A stretch of 64,000 bases of DNA from G965204755 sp965243415 (GTDB lineage Bacteria > Acidobacteriota > Vicinamibacteria > Marinacidobacterales > Marinacidobacteraceae): positions 868,001 to 932,000 of the forward strand of contig OZ251549.1 of assembly GCA_965243415.1 (NCBI GenBank), read 5' to 3'. Below are positions 33,265 through 41,367 of the stretch, in pieces. The first letter of the stretch is position 1. Each line of letters opens with the position of its first letter. The notes under the pieces were generated by a model. It was not told the origin of the DNA, ran no database searches, and saw only the letters and a program-made list of their open reading frames with translations. Made by a program: the position numbers and the translations under genes.

Positions 33265-34964
33265 GCGGTCGCCTCCGCCATGCTGCACCGGCGCGGGTCG
33301 CCGCAGGCGCGGCGGGTGCCGTCGGCGGCGAGGTGGATCCCCTCGAAGGAACCGTGGTGCCAGTTCCAGGGGTTCACCACATCGAAGCGGACGCCGCGCC
33401 CGGCCACCTTCTCCCGCACCGCCTCGGGGAAGTCGGCCTCGATGAGGACCGCGCCGGGGGTCGTCAGCGAAGGACCGCCGAAGCGGGGGCGGTTCACCGA
33501 TTCCTCGACCGGCACGCCGAACTGCAGGATATTGAGGCTGTTCTGCAGGATGTTCTGCAGCAGGCTGACGCTCGGCGAACCCGACGCGAGCACCGGGCGG
33601 TCGCCCCGGAAGAGGATGTTCGGCGCCACATACGCCGAGATGCGGTGGCCGGGCCGGGGCATGACCCGGAGGAAGTGGGCGCCGGCGGCGCAGATGCTCA
33701 CCCCTTCGGCGAAGAGGCCGTTGCTCCACGGATAGGACATGCAGGAATGGAGGATCGTCGCCACATTCCCGGCGGCGTCCACGACGGTCACATGGTTGCT
33801 GCCGGCGGGCGGCGGCGGCTCGGCGGCGGGAGTCACCGGATGGCCCATCTGCAGCAACTCGAACCGCATCCGGGCGTACTCCGGGGAGAGGATCGTCTCC
33901 AGCGGCAGCGGGTGGCTCTCCGGGTCGTTCTGCCGCGCGCCCTCGGTGTACACCAGGTGGCTGACCCGCACCATCTGCAGCAGGCTCTCGGCGGACTCGG
34001 TGGGCGGCCCGAGCGTCTCCAGGTCGAGGTGCTCCAGCATCTGCAGCATCTCGATGAGGTGCGTGCCGCCGTGGTCGGGGGGCGGCGAGCCGGCGATCCG
34101 CCAGTCGCGGTAGCGGCCCCAACCCGGTTCCTGCCAGCGCGGCTCCCAGCGGGCGAAGTCGTCCGGGGTCAGCACCCCGCCGGCCGCCTGCACCACCTCG
34201 CACACGCGGCGGGCGAATTCGCCGCGGTAGAAGTAGTCGTTCCCTTCCTCGGCGAGCCGCTCCAGGGTGTCGGCGGCGCGCTTCTGGACCAACAGTCCGT
34301 CGGGCCTGGGGATCGCGCCGTCGTCGAAGAAGATCTCGCGCCCTTCGGGAGTGCGTCCGATCTTCTCCGCCTGGACGAAGACCTCGCCCCAGAGGAAGGG
34401 GTGCATCTCGAACCCCTCCCGGGCGTAGGCGACGGCGGTCGCCATGAGGTCCTTCCGGGGCAACGAACCGTGCCGGTCGTGGGCGGCTTCGAACCCGCCC
34501 CACCAGCCGGGGACCGCGACGCCGCGCCCGGTGGCGAGGTCGTGGACCCCGTAACCCGGCAGCGGCGCCAGCGGCGTGTTCACGCTGCCGTTGACATAGG
34601 TGGTCTCGCCCGTGGCGGCGTCGAAGTACAACTGCGAGAGGCAGCCGGTGATCGTGGTCATGTGCGGCTCGACCACGGTCTGGGTGACCGAGGCGGCGAG
34701 GGCCGCGTCGCAGGCGTTCCCGCCCCGCTGCAGCACCTCGACAGCCTCCCGGGTGGCGAGCGGGTGGGAGGTGATCGCCATCCCGCCCTGGCCGGACGCC
34801 GGCTCCTTCCGCCCGAAGTGGGCGCGGTGGACGAGCCGCTTCCGCTCGGCGCGGTCCGGCGGGAGCGCGGCGGCCGCCGCCGGGGCGAGGGGCAGCGCCG
34901 CGGCCCCGGCGAGTCCGCCGGCGGCGCGCTGCAGGAAGCGGCGTCGGGACGAGTGGGTGGTCAT
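33261..34964 (-). CDS. Gamma-glutamyltransferase-family protein, Tat-exported, nucleophile not conserved
   Basis: 567 residues with a Tat signal (SSRRRFLQRAAGGLAGAAALPLA). The family fold is clear: GGNACDAALAASVTQTVVEPHMTTI, GWWGGFEAAHDRHGSL, PPPDHGGTHLIEML and the late FGGPSL. In active GGT the autoproteolytic nucleophile is a Thr in T-T-H-x-S-V-V-D. Here the site reads GSNHVTVVDAAGN, with N390 where the Thr should be. Self-cleavage and transferase activity are therefore doubtful unless T393 substitutes. It is translationally coupled to an amidohydrolase. Confidence 0.85.
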   Translation of the reverse strand: MTTHSSRRRFLQRAAGGLAGAAALPLAPAAAAALPPDRAERKRLVHRAHFGRKEPASGQGGMAITSHPLATREAVEVLQRGGNACDAALAASVTQTVVEPHMTTITGCLSQLYFDAATGETTYVNGSVNTPLAPLPGYGVHDLATGRGVAVPGWWGGFEAAHDRHGSLPRKDLMATAVAYAREGFEMHPFLWGEVFVQAEKIGRTPEGREIFFDDGAIPRPDGLLVQKRAADTLERLAEEGNDYFYRGEFARRVCEVVQAAGGVLTPDDFARWEPRWQEPGWGRYRDWRIAGSPPPDHGGTHLIEMLQMLEHLDLETLGPPTESAESLLQMVRVSHLVYTEGARQNDPESHPLPLETILSPEYARMRFELLQMGHPVTPAAEPPPPAGSNHVTVVDAAGNVATILHSCMSYPWSNGLFAEGVSICAAGAHFLRVMPRPGHRISAYVAPNILFRGDRPVLASGSPSVSLLQNILQNSLNILQFGVPVEESVNRPRFGGPSLTTPGAVLIEADFPEAVREKVAGRGVRFDVVNPWNWHHGSFEGIHLAADGTRRACGDPRRCSMAEATA

Positions 34965-35013
34965 CGCGGGTTCCCTTCCGGGCGGCCGTTCACGGGGGGC
35001 CGCGCCATTGCCG

Positions 35014-35019
35014 AACCTA
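35014..35019 (-). promoter_or_regulatory. Putative -10 element TAGGTT of the GGT-like/amidohydrolase operon
   Basis: Complement of AACCTA, about 50 bp before the GGT-like ATG. The same hexamer occurs at 29762-29767, just upstream of the methyltransferase gene on the same strand. Confidence 0.35.
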
Positions 35020-35102
35020 CCACGGGCGGCGCGGCGTCCGGGTCGGGCGCCCGGTCCGACGGCGCCGGCGGGAGCGCCGCCGGTTCCGACCCGCCCGGGC
35101 CG

Positions 35103-35340
35103 TCAGAGACCCTCTTTCGCGTCGGCGATCCGGTCGAGGTTCCGGTCGAGGCCGACGGGATCGTCGTTCAGGGCGCAGAGCGTCCGCGACAGGATCCGCG
35201 CGGCCTCCACTTCCGGCGGGAGCGGTCGGATACCGGGACTTCCCGGTGGTGCAGTCGCCGCACGGATTCCCGGCTTCCGGAATCGGCTTCCGGGTCCGGT
35301 TCCGCGTCGCGGAGGACGAAGGGCGCTCCACCGGCATCGC
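35103..35340 (-). pseudogene. Decayed paralogue of the neighbouring CxxC protein
   Basis: In one frame it reads NPCGDCTTGKSRYP; in the next LPPEVEAARILSRTLCALNDDPVGLDRNLDRIADAKEGL and a stop. Together these line up with the intact protein at 35499-35843 (GQCVDCRHLEVRYPDGLPSAIEGAFAVSRTLRTL), including RYP, LP and SRTL. A frameshift separates the halves and the N-terminal part is unrecognisable. This looks like an old tandem duplication in which one copy died. Confidence 0.45.
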
Positions 35341-35498
35341 GGTGGACGATCACGGTCCCTGGGCGTCGGGCGCCGTCTCGCTCATCGTTCGTCTCCGGGC
35401 CGGGTTCTCCCGCCGGCTCGTTCCTCCGTCCGTCTTCCGGGTAGCCGCGCCCGATGCCGCGCCGCTGCCGAACCAGCCCCGGCTGATCGCCAGGCGTC

Positions 35499-35843
35499 TC
35501 AGGGGCCGGCGTCGCGGCCGGCGATCTCGGAGAGCCGTTCCTCGACGCGGTCCAGCGTGTCGGCGATCCGTTCCAGGTGTCCGAGACTCTCGGCGATCCG
35601 TCCCAGTTCGCCGATGACGCTCTTCTCGTCCATCAACTCCCGGTCGGCGAAGAGGGTCCGCAGCGTGCGCGAGACCGCGAACGCACCCTCGATCGCCGAG
35701 GGGAGGCCGTCGGGATAGCGGACTTCCAGGTGCCGGCAGTCAACGCACTGCCCCGTCGACTCCCGATCGAGGGCATACAGCCCGCCGCATTCCATGCAGT
35801 CGGAGAAGGTGGCCGGCGGTTCGTTCGAAGCGGCATCGTTCAT
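35499..35843 (-). CDS. Small zinc-finger hypothetical protein with C-terminal coiled helix
   Basis: 114 residues. Two Cys pairs (DCMECGGLYAL, GQCVDCRHLEV) suggest one zinc site in the first 40 residues. The rest is a heptad-like helix (RIAESLGHLERIADTLDRVEERLSEIAG) that could dimerise. No family is recognised. A broken relative lies just downstream. No operon partner is obvious. Confidence 0.55.
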   Translation of the reverse strand: MNDAASNEPPATFSDCMECGGLYALDRESTGQCVDCRHLEVRYPDGLPSAIEGAFAVSRTLRTLFADRELMDEKSVIGELGRIAESLGHLERIADTLDRVEERLSEIAGRDAGP

Positions 35844-35900
35844 CAGGGGTCTCCTTCGGTCTTCGCCGACTCGGTTCCGCCTCCGCCGGGGTTCCGGCCG

Positions 35901-37196
35901 TCAGCGGATCGGGCCCGCCGGGGCGCGGCAGGCGTCGAACGGATCGGTCAGCGGGGAACCCGCCGGGTGGCCGTGGTCGGCGTAGCGGTAGGGCCGGCCG
36001 GCGTCCACCATCGTGGCTTCGTACCGCTTCAGCGCCTGCACCACCTCCAGCCGCCGCCAACTGGTGCAGGCGATCTCGTCCCAGAAGCGGTGCGCCTCCT
36101 CCTCCACCTGCCGCCACTCGGCGTCCGGGATCGAAGTGAGTTCCAGCAGGTCGCCCTCGATCCGCAGGCGCGCCTCCCCGGCCCAGTACCAGCGCTGGCG
36201 GTAGTAGTGGGAACTGTCCATCGTGACCCGGAACAACTCCCGCAGGCGTTCCGGCAGCGCCTGCCAGGAGGCGTCGTTCGCGAAGAACGAACCGCACCAG
36301 GCGCCGGAGATGTTGTTCGTCAGCAGGTAGTTCGTCACCTCCGCCCAGCCGACGGTGTAGGCCTCGGTGATGCCGCACCAGGCCATGCCGTCCAACTCGC
36401 CGCCGGCGATCGCGTCGCGCACCCGGCCCCAGGGCAGCGTCACCGGGACGACGCCGAACCGGGTGAGGAACCGGCCGGCGGTGGGAAAGGTGAAGATGCG
36501 CTTCCCGCGCAGGTCGGCGAGCGTCCGGATCGGCTCCACGGTGAGGAAGTGGCAGGGATCCCAGGAGCCGGCGCTGATCCAGGTCACGCCGGTGCGGGCG
36601 TAGGCGCGCCGCCAGATGTCGTCGAGCCCGTAGTCGTGGAACAGCGCCGGGAGGTCGAGGCTGTAGCGCGTGGCGAAGGGGAAGTACCCGCCGAAGAGCG
36701 CCACATCCGCCGGGGAGCCCATCGAGTCGTCGTCGGACTGGGCGGCGTCCACCACCCCGGCCCGGACCGCGCCGAAGAGTTCGGACTGGGGAACGAGGGC
36801 GTCGGCGGTGTGCAACTCGATCTCCATCTCGCCGTTCGCGATCCGGTTGAACGACTCCACCGCCGGTCGGATCACCTCGTCGGCGAGCGAGTCCCCGGCG
36901 TAGGTCTGCAGCCGCCAGCGGATCGTCGAGCGGGACTGGGTGATCGGGGTCGGCGCCGGCAGCGACGAGGCGGCGAGGGGCGCGGCCGCGGCGCCGGCGG
37001 CGACGGCCGCGGTGGCCTTCCCGGCGCCCCGGAGGAAGCCGCGCCGGGTGGAGTCGGGCCGCCCCGCGCCGGGGCCGGCCCCGTTCCCGACCGGGGGAAC
37101 CCGGGGTTCCGGGGGGCCGGCGGCGCGGCGGAAGGCCCGTTTCGCGACAGCGGCGAAACGGGTGGCGGACATGAGGCGGGGCGGATCGTGGGGCAC
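35901..37196 (-). CDS. dctP: TRAP transporter solute-binding protein (DctP family), Tat-exported
   Basis: 431 residues. The Tat motif STRRGFLRGAGKATAAVAAGAAAAPLA begins only at about residue 50, so the first ~45 residues are an unusual leader, although the -10 element at 37224 supports the long start. The DctP fold follows: IRWRLQTYAGDSLADEVIRPAVESFNRI, GKRIFTFPTAGRFLTRFGVVPVTLPWGRVRDAIAGGELDGMAWCGITEAY, and the family arginine region. Related proteins bind carboxylates or alpha-keto acids (TakP type) in the periplasm. No DctQ or DctM membrane subunit lies next to it, so it must work with one encoded elsewhere. Confidence 0.85.
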   Translation of the reverse strand: MPHDPPRLMSATRFAAVAKRAFRRAAGPPEPRVPPVGNGAGPGAGRPDSTRRGFLRGAGKATAAVAAGAAAAPLAASSLPAPTPITQSRSTIRWRLQTYAGDSLADEVIRPAVESFNRIANGEMEIELHTADALVPQSELFGAVRAGVVDAAQSDDDSMGSPADVALFGGYFPFATRYSLDLPALFHDYGLDDIWRRAYARTGVTWISAGSWDPCHFLTVEPIRTLADLRGKRIFTFPTAGRFLTRFGVVPVTLPWGRVRDAIAGGELDGMAWCGITEAYTVGWAEVTNYLLTNNISGAWCGSFFANDASWQALPERLRELFRVTMDSSHYYRQRWYWAGEARLRIEGDLLELTSIPDAEWRQVEEEAHRFWDEIACTSWRRLEVVQALKRYEATMVDAGRPYRYADHGHPAGSPLTDPFDACRAPAGPIR

Positions 37197-37223
37197 GCGG
37201 GGTCTCCGAGGGGGCAGTTCTCC

Positions 37224-37229
37224 ATTATC
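37224..37229 (-). promoter_or_regulatory. Putative -10 element GATAAT of the DctP gene
   Basis: Complement of ATTATC, 28 bp before the ATG at 37196. It is back to back with the promoter of the hydroxylase gene. Confidence 0.45.
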
Positions 37230-37268
37230 CCCGGCCGGCGGGGCCCTTCCCGCCCCCCGGCGGGCCGG

Positions 37269-37274
37269 TAGAAT
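37269..37274 (+). promoter_or_regulatory. Putative -10 element TAGAAT of the molybdenum hydroxylase gene
   Basis: 60 bp before the GTG at 37334. It is part of a divergent promoter region shared with the DctP gene. Confidence 0.45.
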
Positions 37275-37333
37275 CGGAACCTTGTTCTTTCGGGCCCGCC
37301 GCTAGCGGAGAAATCGAGCCGTCGGTCGAGCGC

Positions 37334-39676
37334 GTGGCGATCAACACGCAGAGCATCGGCCGGCGCGTGCGGCGGCGCGAGGACCCGGCGCTCGTCACCG
37401 GCGCGGCCGCCTACACCGCGGACATACCGCTGCCGGACGCGCTCCACCTGGCGGTCGTGCGGAGCCCCTACCCGCACGCGGAGATCCTCGGCATCGAGAC
37501 CGCGGATGCCCGGAAGGCCCCCGGCGTCGCCGGCGTCTTCGTCGGGGCGGACCTCCTGCCGGGCCTGGCGAAGTCGTTCCCGGTCGCCCGGTCGCCGGAT
37601 GCCGGGGCGTTCTCCGAACTGGCCCTCCCGGCGCGCTGGCCGCTGGCCGACCGGCGGGCGCGCTGCGTGGGCGACCCGGTGGCGGTCGTGGTGGCCGAGT
37701 CCGCCTCCCAGGCCGCGGACGCCGCGGAAGCGGTCGTCGTGGAGTACCGGGAACTCCCCGGCGCCGGGGACTCCCGGACCGCCCGGGCGGAGGCGGCGGC
37801 GCCGCTCTACGACGAGCACCCGGGGAACCGGGCCTTCCTCTGGGCGCTCGACAGCGACGGAGCGCCGACCGGCGACCAAACCGCCGGCGAATCCCTCACC
37901 GAGGTCTCGCTCGACTTCCGCATCCAGCGTCTCATCCCCTGCGCCATGGAGCCCCGGGCGGCGGCGGCGCGCTTCGAGGACGGGCGGATCACCGTCTGGA
38001 CCTCCACCCAGTCGCCGCACCGGGTCCGCGACAGCGTGGCGCGGATCCTGGGGATCCCGGCGGAGCAGGTCCGGGCCATCGCGCCGGAGGTCGGCGGCGG
38101 CTTCGGGGCGAAGGCGAACCTCTACCCGGAAGAGATCCTGGTCTGCTGGCTGGCGCGCCGCCTCCGCCGCCCGGTGCGCTGGACCGCCACCCGCACCGAG
38201 GACTTCGCCACCACCACCCACGGGCGGAACCTCTTCGCCCGGCTGACCCTCGCCGCGGACGACGACGGCCGCGTCCGCCGCGCCGACCTCGACGCCCTCT
38301 TCGACTGCGGCGCCTACTACAGCCGCCCGGGGCCGACGACGCCCTCGCTCACCGGTTCCATGATCGTCGGCCCCTACGCCTTCCCGGCGGCGACCGCCCG
38401 GGCCGAAGGCGCCTTCACGAACACCGCGCCCAACGAGCCCTACCGGGGATCGGGCCGTCCGGAGGCCACCTACCTGCTGGAACGGACGATGGACGCCCTC
38501 GCCGGCCGGCTGGGGCTCGACCCGGCGGAGATCCGCCGCCGCAACCTGATCCCGGCGGACCGCTTCCCCTACCGGACGCCCACCGGCCTCACCTACGACA
38601 GCGGCGAGTACGAGCAGGCGCTCGACCTGGCGCTCTCGGAGGGGGACTACGACGGACTCCGCCGGGAACAGGCGCGGCGCCGGGCCGAAGCGGGAAAGCC
38701 GCTCGGCGTCGGCCTGGCCTGCTATGTGGAGATCTGCGGCTTCGGGCCCTGGGAGGCGGGCGGGGTGACCGTGGAGCGCGACGCCACCGTGACCGTCCGC
38801 AGCGGCACCTCCCCCCACGGGCAGGGGCACCGGACCGCCTGGGCGCAGATCGCCGCCGACCGGCTGGGCGTTCCCTACGACTCGGTCCGCGTCCTCCACG
38901 GGGACACCGACGAGTGCCCGCGCGGCATCGGCACCTTCGGCAGCCGCAGCGCCCCGGTCGGCGGCTCGGCGATCTTCCGGAATGCCGAGACCGTCCGCCG
39001 GCAGGCCGAGCGGCTGGCGGCGCACCTGCTGGAATGCGCCCCGGAAGACATCCGCTTCGACGACGGTCGGTTCTTCGTCGCCGGCTCACCGGCGCGGGGC
39101 GTCGGCTGGGGGGAGATCGCGGCGTACGCCTGGTCGGAGGAGTCTCCGGAAGACGCGGCGGACGCCCTGGCCGCGGACACCGACTTCCGGCCGCCGGGCG
39201 AGACCTTCCCCTTCGGGACGCACCTGGCCGCGGTCGAGATCGAACCGGAGACCGGGGAAGTCCGGATCCTCCGCTATCTCTCCGTGGACGACTGCGGGAA
39301 GGTCATCAACCCGCTGCTGGCAGAGGGGCAGGTCCACGGCGGGCTGGCCCAGGGAATCTCGCAGGCCCTCCACGAGGAAGCCGCCTACGACGCCGGCGGG
39401 AACCTGCTCACCGGCACGCTCATGGAATACGCGGTGCCGCGCGCGGACATGCTGCCGGGGTACGAACTGCGGCGCACGGTGACGCCGACGCCGAACAACC
39501 CGCTCGGCGTGAAGGGGATCGGCGAGGCGGCCACCATCGGCTCCACTCCGGCGGTGGCGAACGCGGTGCTCGACGCCCTCCGGCCCTTCGGCGTCGAGCA
39601 TCTGGACACCCCGCTGACCCCGGAGAAGGTCTGGCGCGCGATGCAGGGCGGGGGCGCCGGTTCGAGCGACGCTTGA
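37334..39676 (+). CDS. Molybdenum hydroxylase large subunit (xanthine dehydrogenase/CoxL family)
   Basis: 780 residues from GTG 37334. It binds the molybdopterin-cytosine cofactor and oxidises an aldehyde, purine or N-heterocycle. IGRRVRRREDPALVTGAAAYTADI is the family N-terminus. VGGGFGAKANLYPEE, EPYRGSGRPEATYLLERTMD, SPHGQGHRTAWAQIAADRLG and VDDCGKVINPLLAEGQVHGGLAQGI follow in order. The catalytic glutamate is E731 in GVKGIGEAATIG. The CoxL signature for CO oxidation (AYxCSFR) is absent, so CO is not the substrate. No iron-sulfur or FAD subunit is adjacent, unusual for this enzyme class. Confidence 0.9.
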   Translation: MAINTQSIGRRVRRREDPALVTGAAAYTADIPLPDALHLAVVRSPYPHAEILGIETADARKAPGVAGVFVGADLLPGLAKSFPVARSPDAGAFSELALPARWPLADRRARCVGDPVAVVVAESASQAADAAEAVVVEYRELPGAGDSRTARAEAAAPLYDEHPGNRAFLWALDSDGAPTGDQTAGESLTEVSLDFRIQRLIPCAMEPRAAAARFEDGRITVWTSTQSPHRVRDSVARILGIPAEQVRAIAPEVGGGFGAKANLYPEEILVCWLARRLRRPVRWTATRTEDFATTTHGRNLFARLTLAADDDGRVRRADLDALFDCGAYYSRPGPTTPSLTGSMIVGPYAFPAATARAEGAFTNTAPNEPYRGSGRPEATYLLERTMDALAGRLGLDPAEIRRRNLIPADRFPYRTPTGLTYDSGEYEQALDLALSEGDYDGLRREQARRRAEAGKPLGVGLACYVEICGFGPWEAGGVTVERDATVTVRSGTSPHGQGHRTAWAQIAADRLGVPYDSVRVLHGDTDECPRGIGTFGSRSAPVGGSAIFRNAETVRRQAERLAAHLLECAPEDIRFDDGRFFVAGSPARGVGWGEIAAYAWSEESPEDAADALAADTDFRPPGETFPFGTHLAAVEIEPETGEVRILRYLSVDDCGKVINPLLAEGQVHGGLAQGISQALHEEAAYDAGGNLLTGTLMEYAVPRADMLPGYELRRTVTPTPNNPLGVKGIGEAATIGSTPAVANAVLDALRPFGVEHLDTPLTPEKVWRAMQGGGAGSSDA

Positions 39677-39738
39677 GACACGGTTTTCCGGTGCGGCGCT
39701 CGAATGACCCCGTTGCGTTCCGTTAGGCTCCGCATCTC

Positions 39739-40683
39739 ATGACGATCTGGGCGTTCAACTCACCGGACGATGATCTGACGCGGGAACTCCTGTACCAGTC
39801 GCTACAGGAGGGGATGTCCCGTTTCGGTTGGTCTGGCCGAGATCAGGACGATCTGCGTAGGCCCGGCCCTACACAGAACATGTTCCTGCTCCACGTACGG
39901 CCCGGGGATTGGATCGTTCACCTCAACTGCCCATCGCAGGGACGGTGTGCTGCGGCGAAGGTTGTCGACGAGTACAACTTTGACGACGGCCTTGGCTCTC
40001 CCGGAGAGACCGATTTTCGGCACTGCTTTGGAGTGGACAAGTCGACTGTCATCAACTTCGAACGCAATCATCCCGCGATCGTCCCTACTGTCCGTCTTGG
40101 GGGTCAGGGGCGCTGGTGGAGAATCTACGCAGTCCAAGATTTTGAGAGGTCACTCGAGAATCTGAAGACCGGGAAGCCGGCAACCTTGGAAGGAGAAACC
40201 GTTCGGGAGACTCACGACTATTTGAGTACTGTTGTGGGCCTCATTCAGAAGTTCCACCCTCGCCACAAACTGGAGGCATTTCTCGCTGAAGTGTTCAGAA
40301 GAGTGGACGGTGTTGTTGAAGTCGACGAGAATGGGAGGCGTTGGGGTACGGATCATGGTGCAGACCTGATCGTAACGCTTCGGCACGGCACTCTGGGGCA
40401 CTTGGAACTTCAACAGAAGATCGTTATCCAGGTCAAGTCGTGGAAGGATGAGGCACGAGATACTCTTGGTGTTGAACAACTTCGAGTCGGTATCGAACGC
40501 TTCCAAGCAGACGCCGGGATGCTGATCACGACGGCAGCGTCAACGCCTGGCTTGGTAGAACGCGCAGAGGCCCTGAGCAAGGACTTGGGCAAGCCTATTG
40601 ATGTGCTCGCTTCTACGGAGCTGGCGCGATTCGTGATCAAACACGCGCCAGAGTTGATTTCCCCAGAGTTGGTCTTCAGTTGA
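39739..40683 (+). CDS. Mrr-type restriction nuclease with possible EVE-like N-terminal domain
   Basis: 314 residues. The C-terminal half is a PD-(D/E)XK domain of the Mrr class: FLAEVFRRVDGVVEV ... TDHGADLIVTLRHG (D206/D209) and KIVIQVKSWKDEA (Q231-V-K233). The N-terminal half (MTIWAFNSPDDD ... VRPGDWIVHLNCPSQGRCAAAKVVDEYNFDD ... RWWRIYAVQDF) has the look of an EVE/PUA-like module, which in other proteins reads modified bases. If so, this is a type IV enzyme cutting modified DNA. It stands alone and is much less GC-rich than its neighbours, pointing to recent transfer. Confidence 0.72.
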   Translation: MTIWAFNSPDDDLTRELLYQSLQEGMSRFGWSGRDQDDLRRPGPTQNMFLLHVRPGDWIVHLNCPSQGRCAAAKVVDEYNFDDGLGSPGETDFRHCFGVDKSTVINFERNHPAIVPTVRLGGQGRWWRIYAVQDFERSLENLKTGKPATLEGETVRETHDYLSTVVGLIQKFHPRHKLEAFLAEVFRRVDGVVEVDENGRRWGTDHGADLIVTLRHGTLGHLELQQKIVIQVKSWKDEARDTLGVEQLRVGIERFQADAGMLITTAASTPGLVERAEALSKDLGKPIDVLASTELARFVIKHAPELISPELVFS

Positions 40684-40841
40684 TGGTGGCGGTTCAAGGG
40701 CACTCCAGCTCTATCTGTTTCCCTTTCATTGACTGCGGAATCGATCCGATGTTCTGGTTTTCCGGAAACTGCGGCTGTCGCGTCCTCCGGGACGACTTCA
40801 GGCGGTGATCGCAACCGTCCGCTGATGAGGAGAAAGGCTGA

Positions 40842-41309
40842 GTGAGGACTTTTCTGCGGGTGATGAACGCGATCGGGTTCATCGTGGCCGGGGTTTCGGT
40901 CCTGATGGATCTCGGTAGCGGCGAAGTCGGATTCGCCCTGTTCGGCGGCGTCGGGTTCGCCTTCGGGCTCCTGACCTTCCTGTTGCTGAACCCGAATCCC
41001 GGGAAACGCCCCGTCCGTTTCCGAACGGCGACGATCGTCTACCACTGGATCGTCATGGCGTTCACCGTCCTGTTCGGCGGCGGATTCCTGCTGATGGTCG
41101 CTTTCGGCGCGGGAGAGATCGAAAGCGCGTTGGTCTCCGGTTTCACGGAAGCCCTCCTCGTCCTCTACGCGCTGTTCCTGGCGTTCGCGGTGTGGGTCAC
41201 CTGGCGCACGATCGGGATGCTCCGCTCCGACGGACGGGAGGAAACGGAAACCACGAGGGTCGCCGGGGGTTTTCCCATACCCCGGGGCCCCGGAGGAATC
41301 GCTCCGTGA
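40842..41309 (+). CDS. Small integral membrane protein, unknown family
   Basis: 155 residues from GTG 40842, preceded by AGGAGAAAG. Four transmembrane segments: about 8-24, 28-47, 66-88 and 100-122. The tail is polar and proline-rich. No motif is recognised. It lies between the Mrr-like nuclease and a cupin gene without overlap, so no role can be inferred. Confidence 0.55.
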   Translation: MRTFLRVMNAIGFIVAGVSVLMDLGSGEVGFALFGGVGFAFGLLTFLLLNPNPGKRPVRFRTATIVYHWIVMAFTVLFGGGFLLMVAFGAGEIESALVSGFTEALLVLYALFLAFAVWVTWRTIGMLRSDGREETETTRVAGGFPIPRGPGGIAP

Positions 41310-41367
41310 CCGCGAAACGAACTCTTCCCGTCGCGGCGCCGTTTCCGTCGCGGATTCCGACCCGGCG

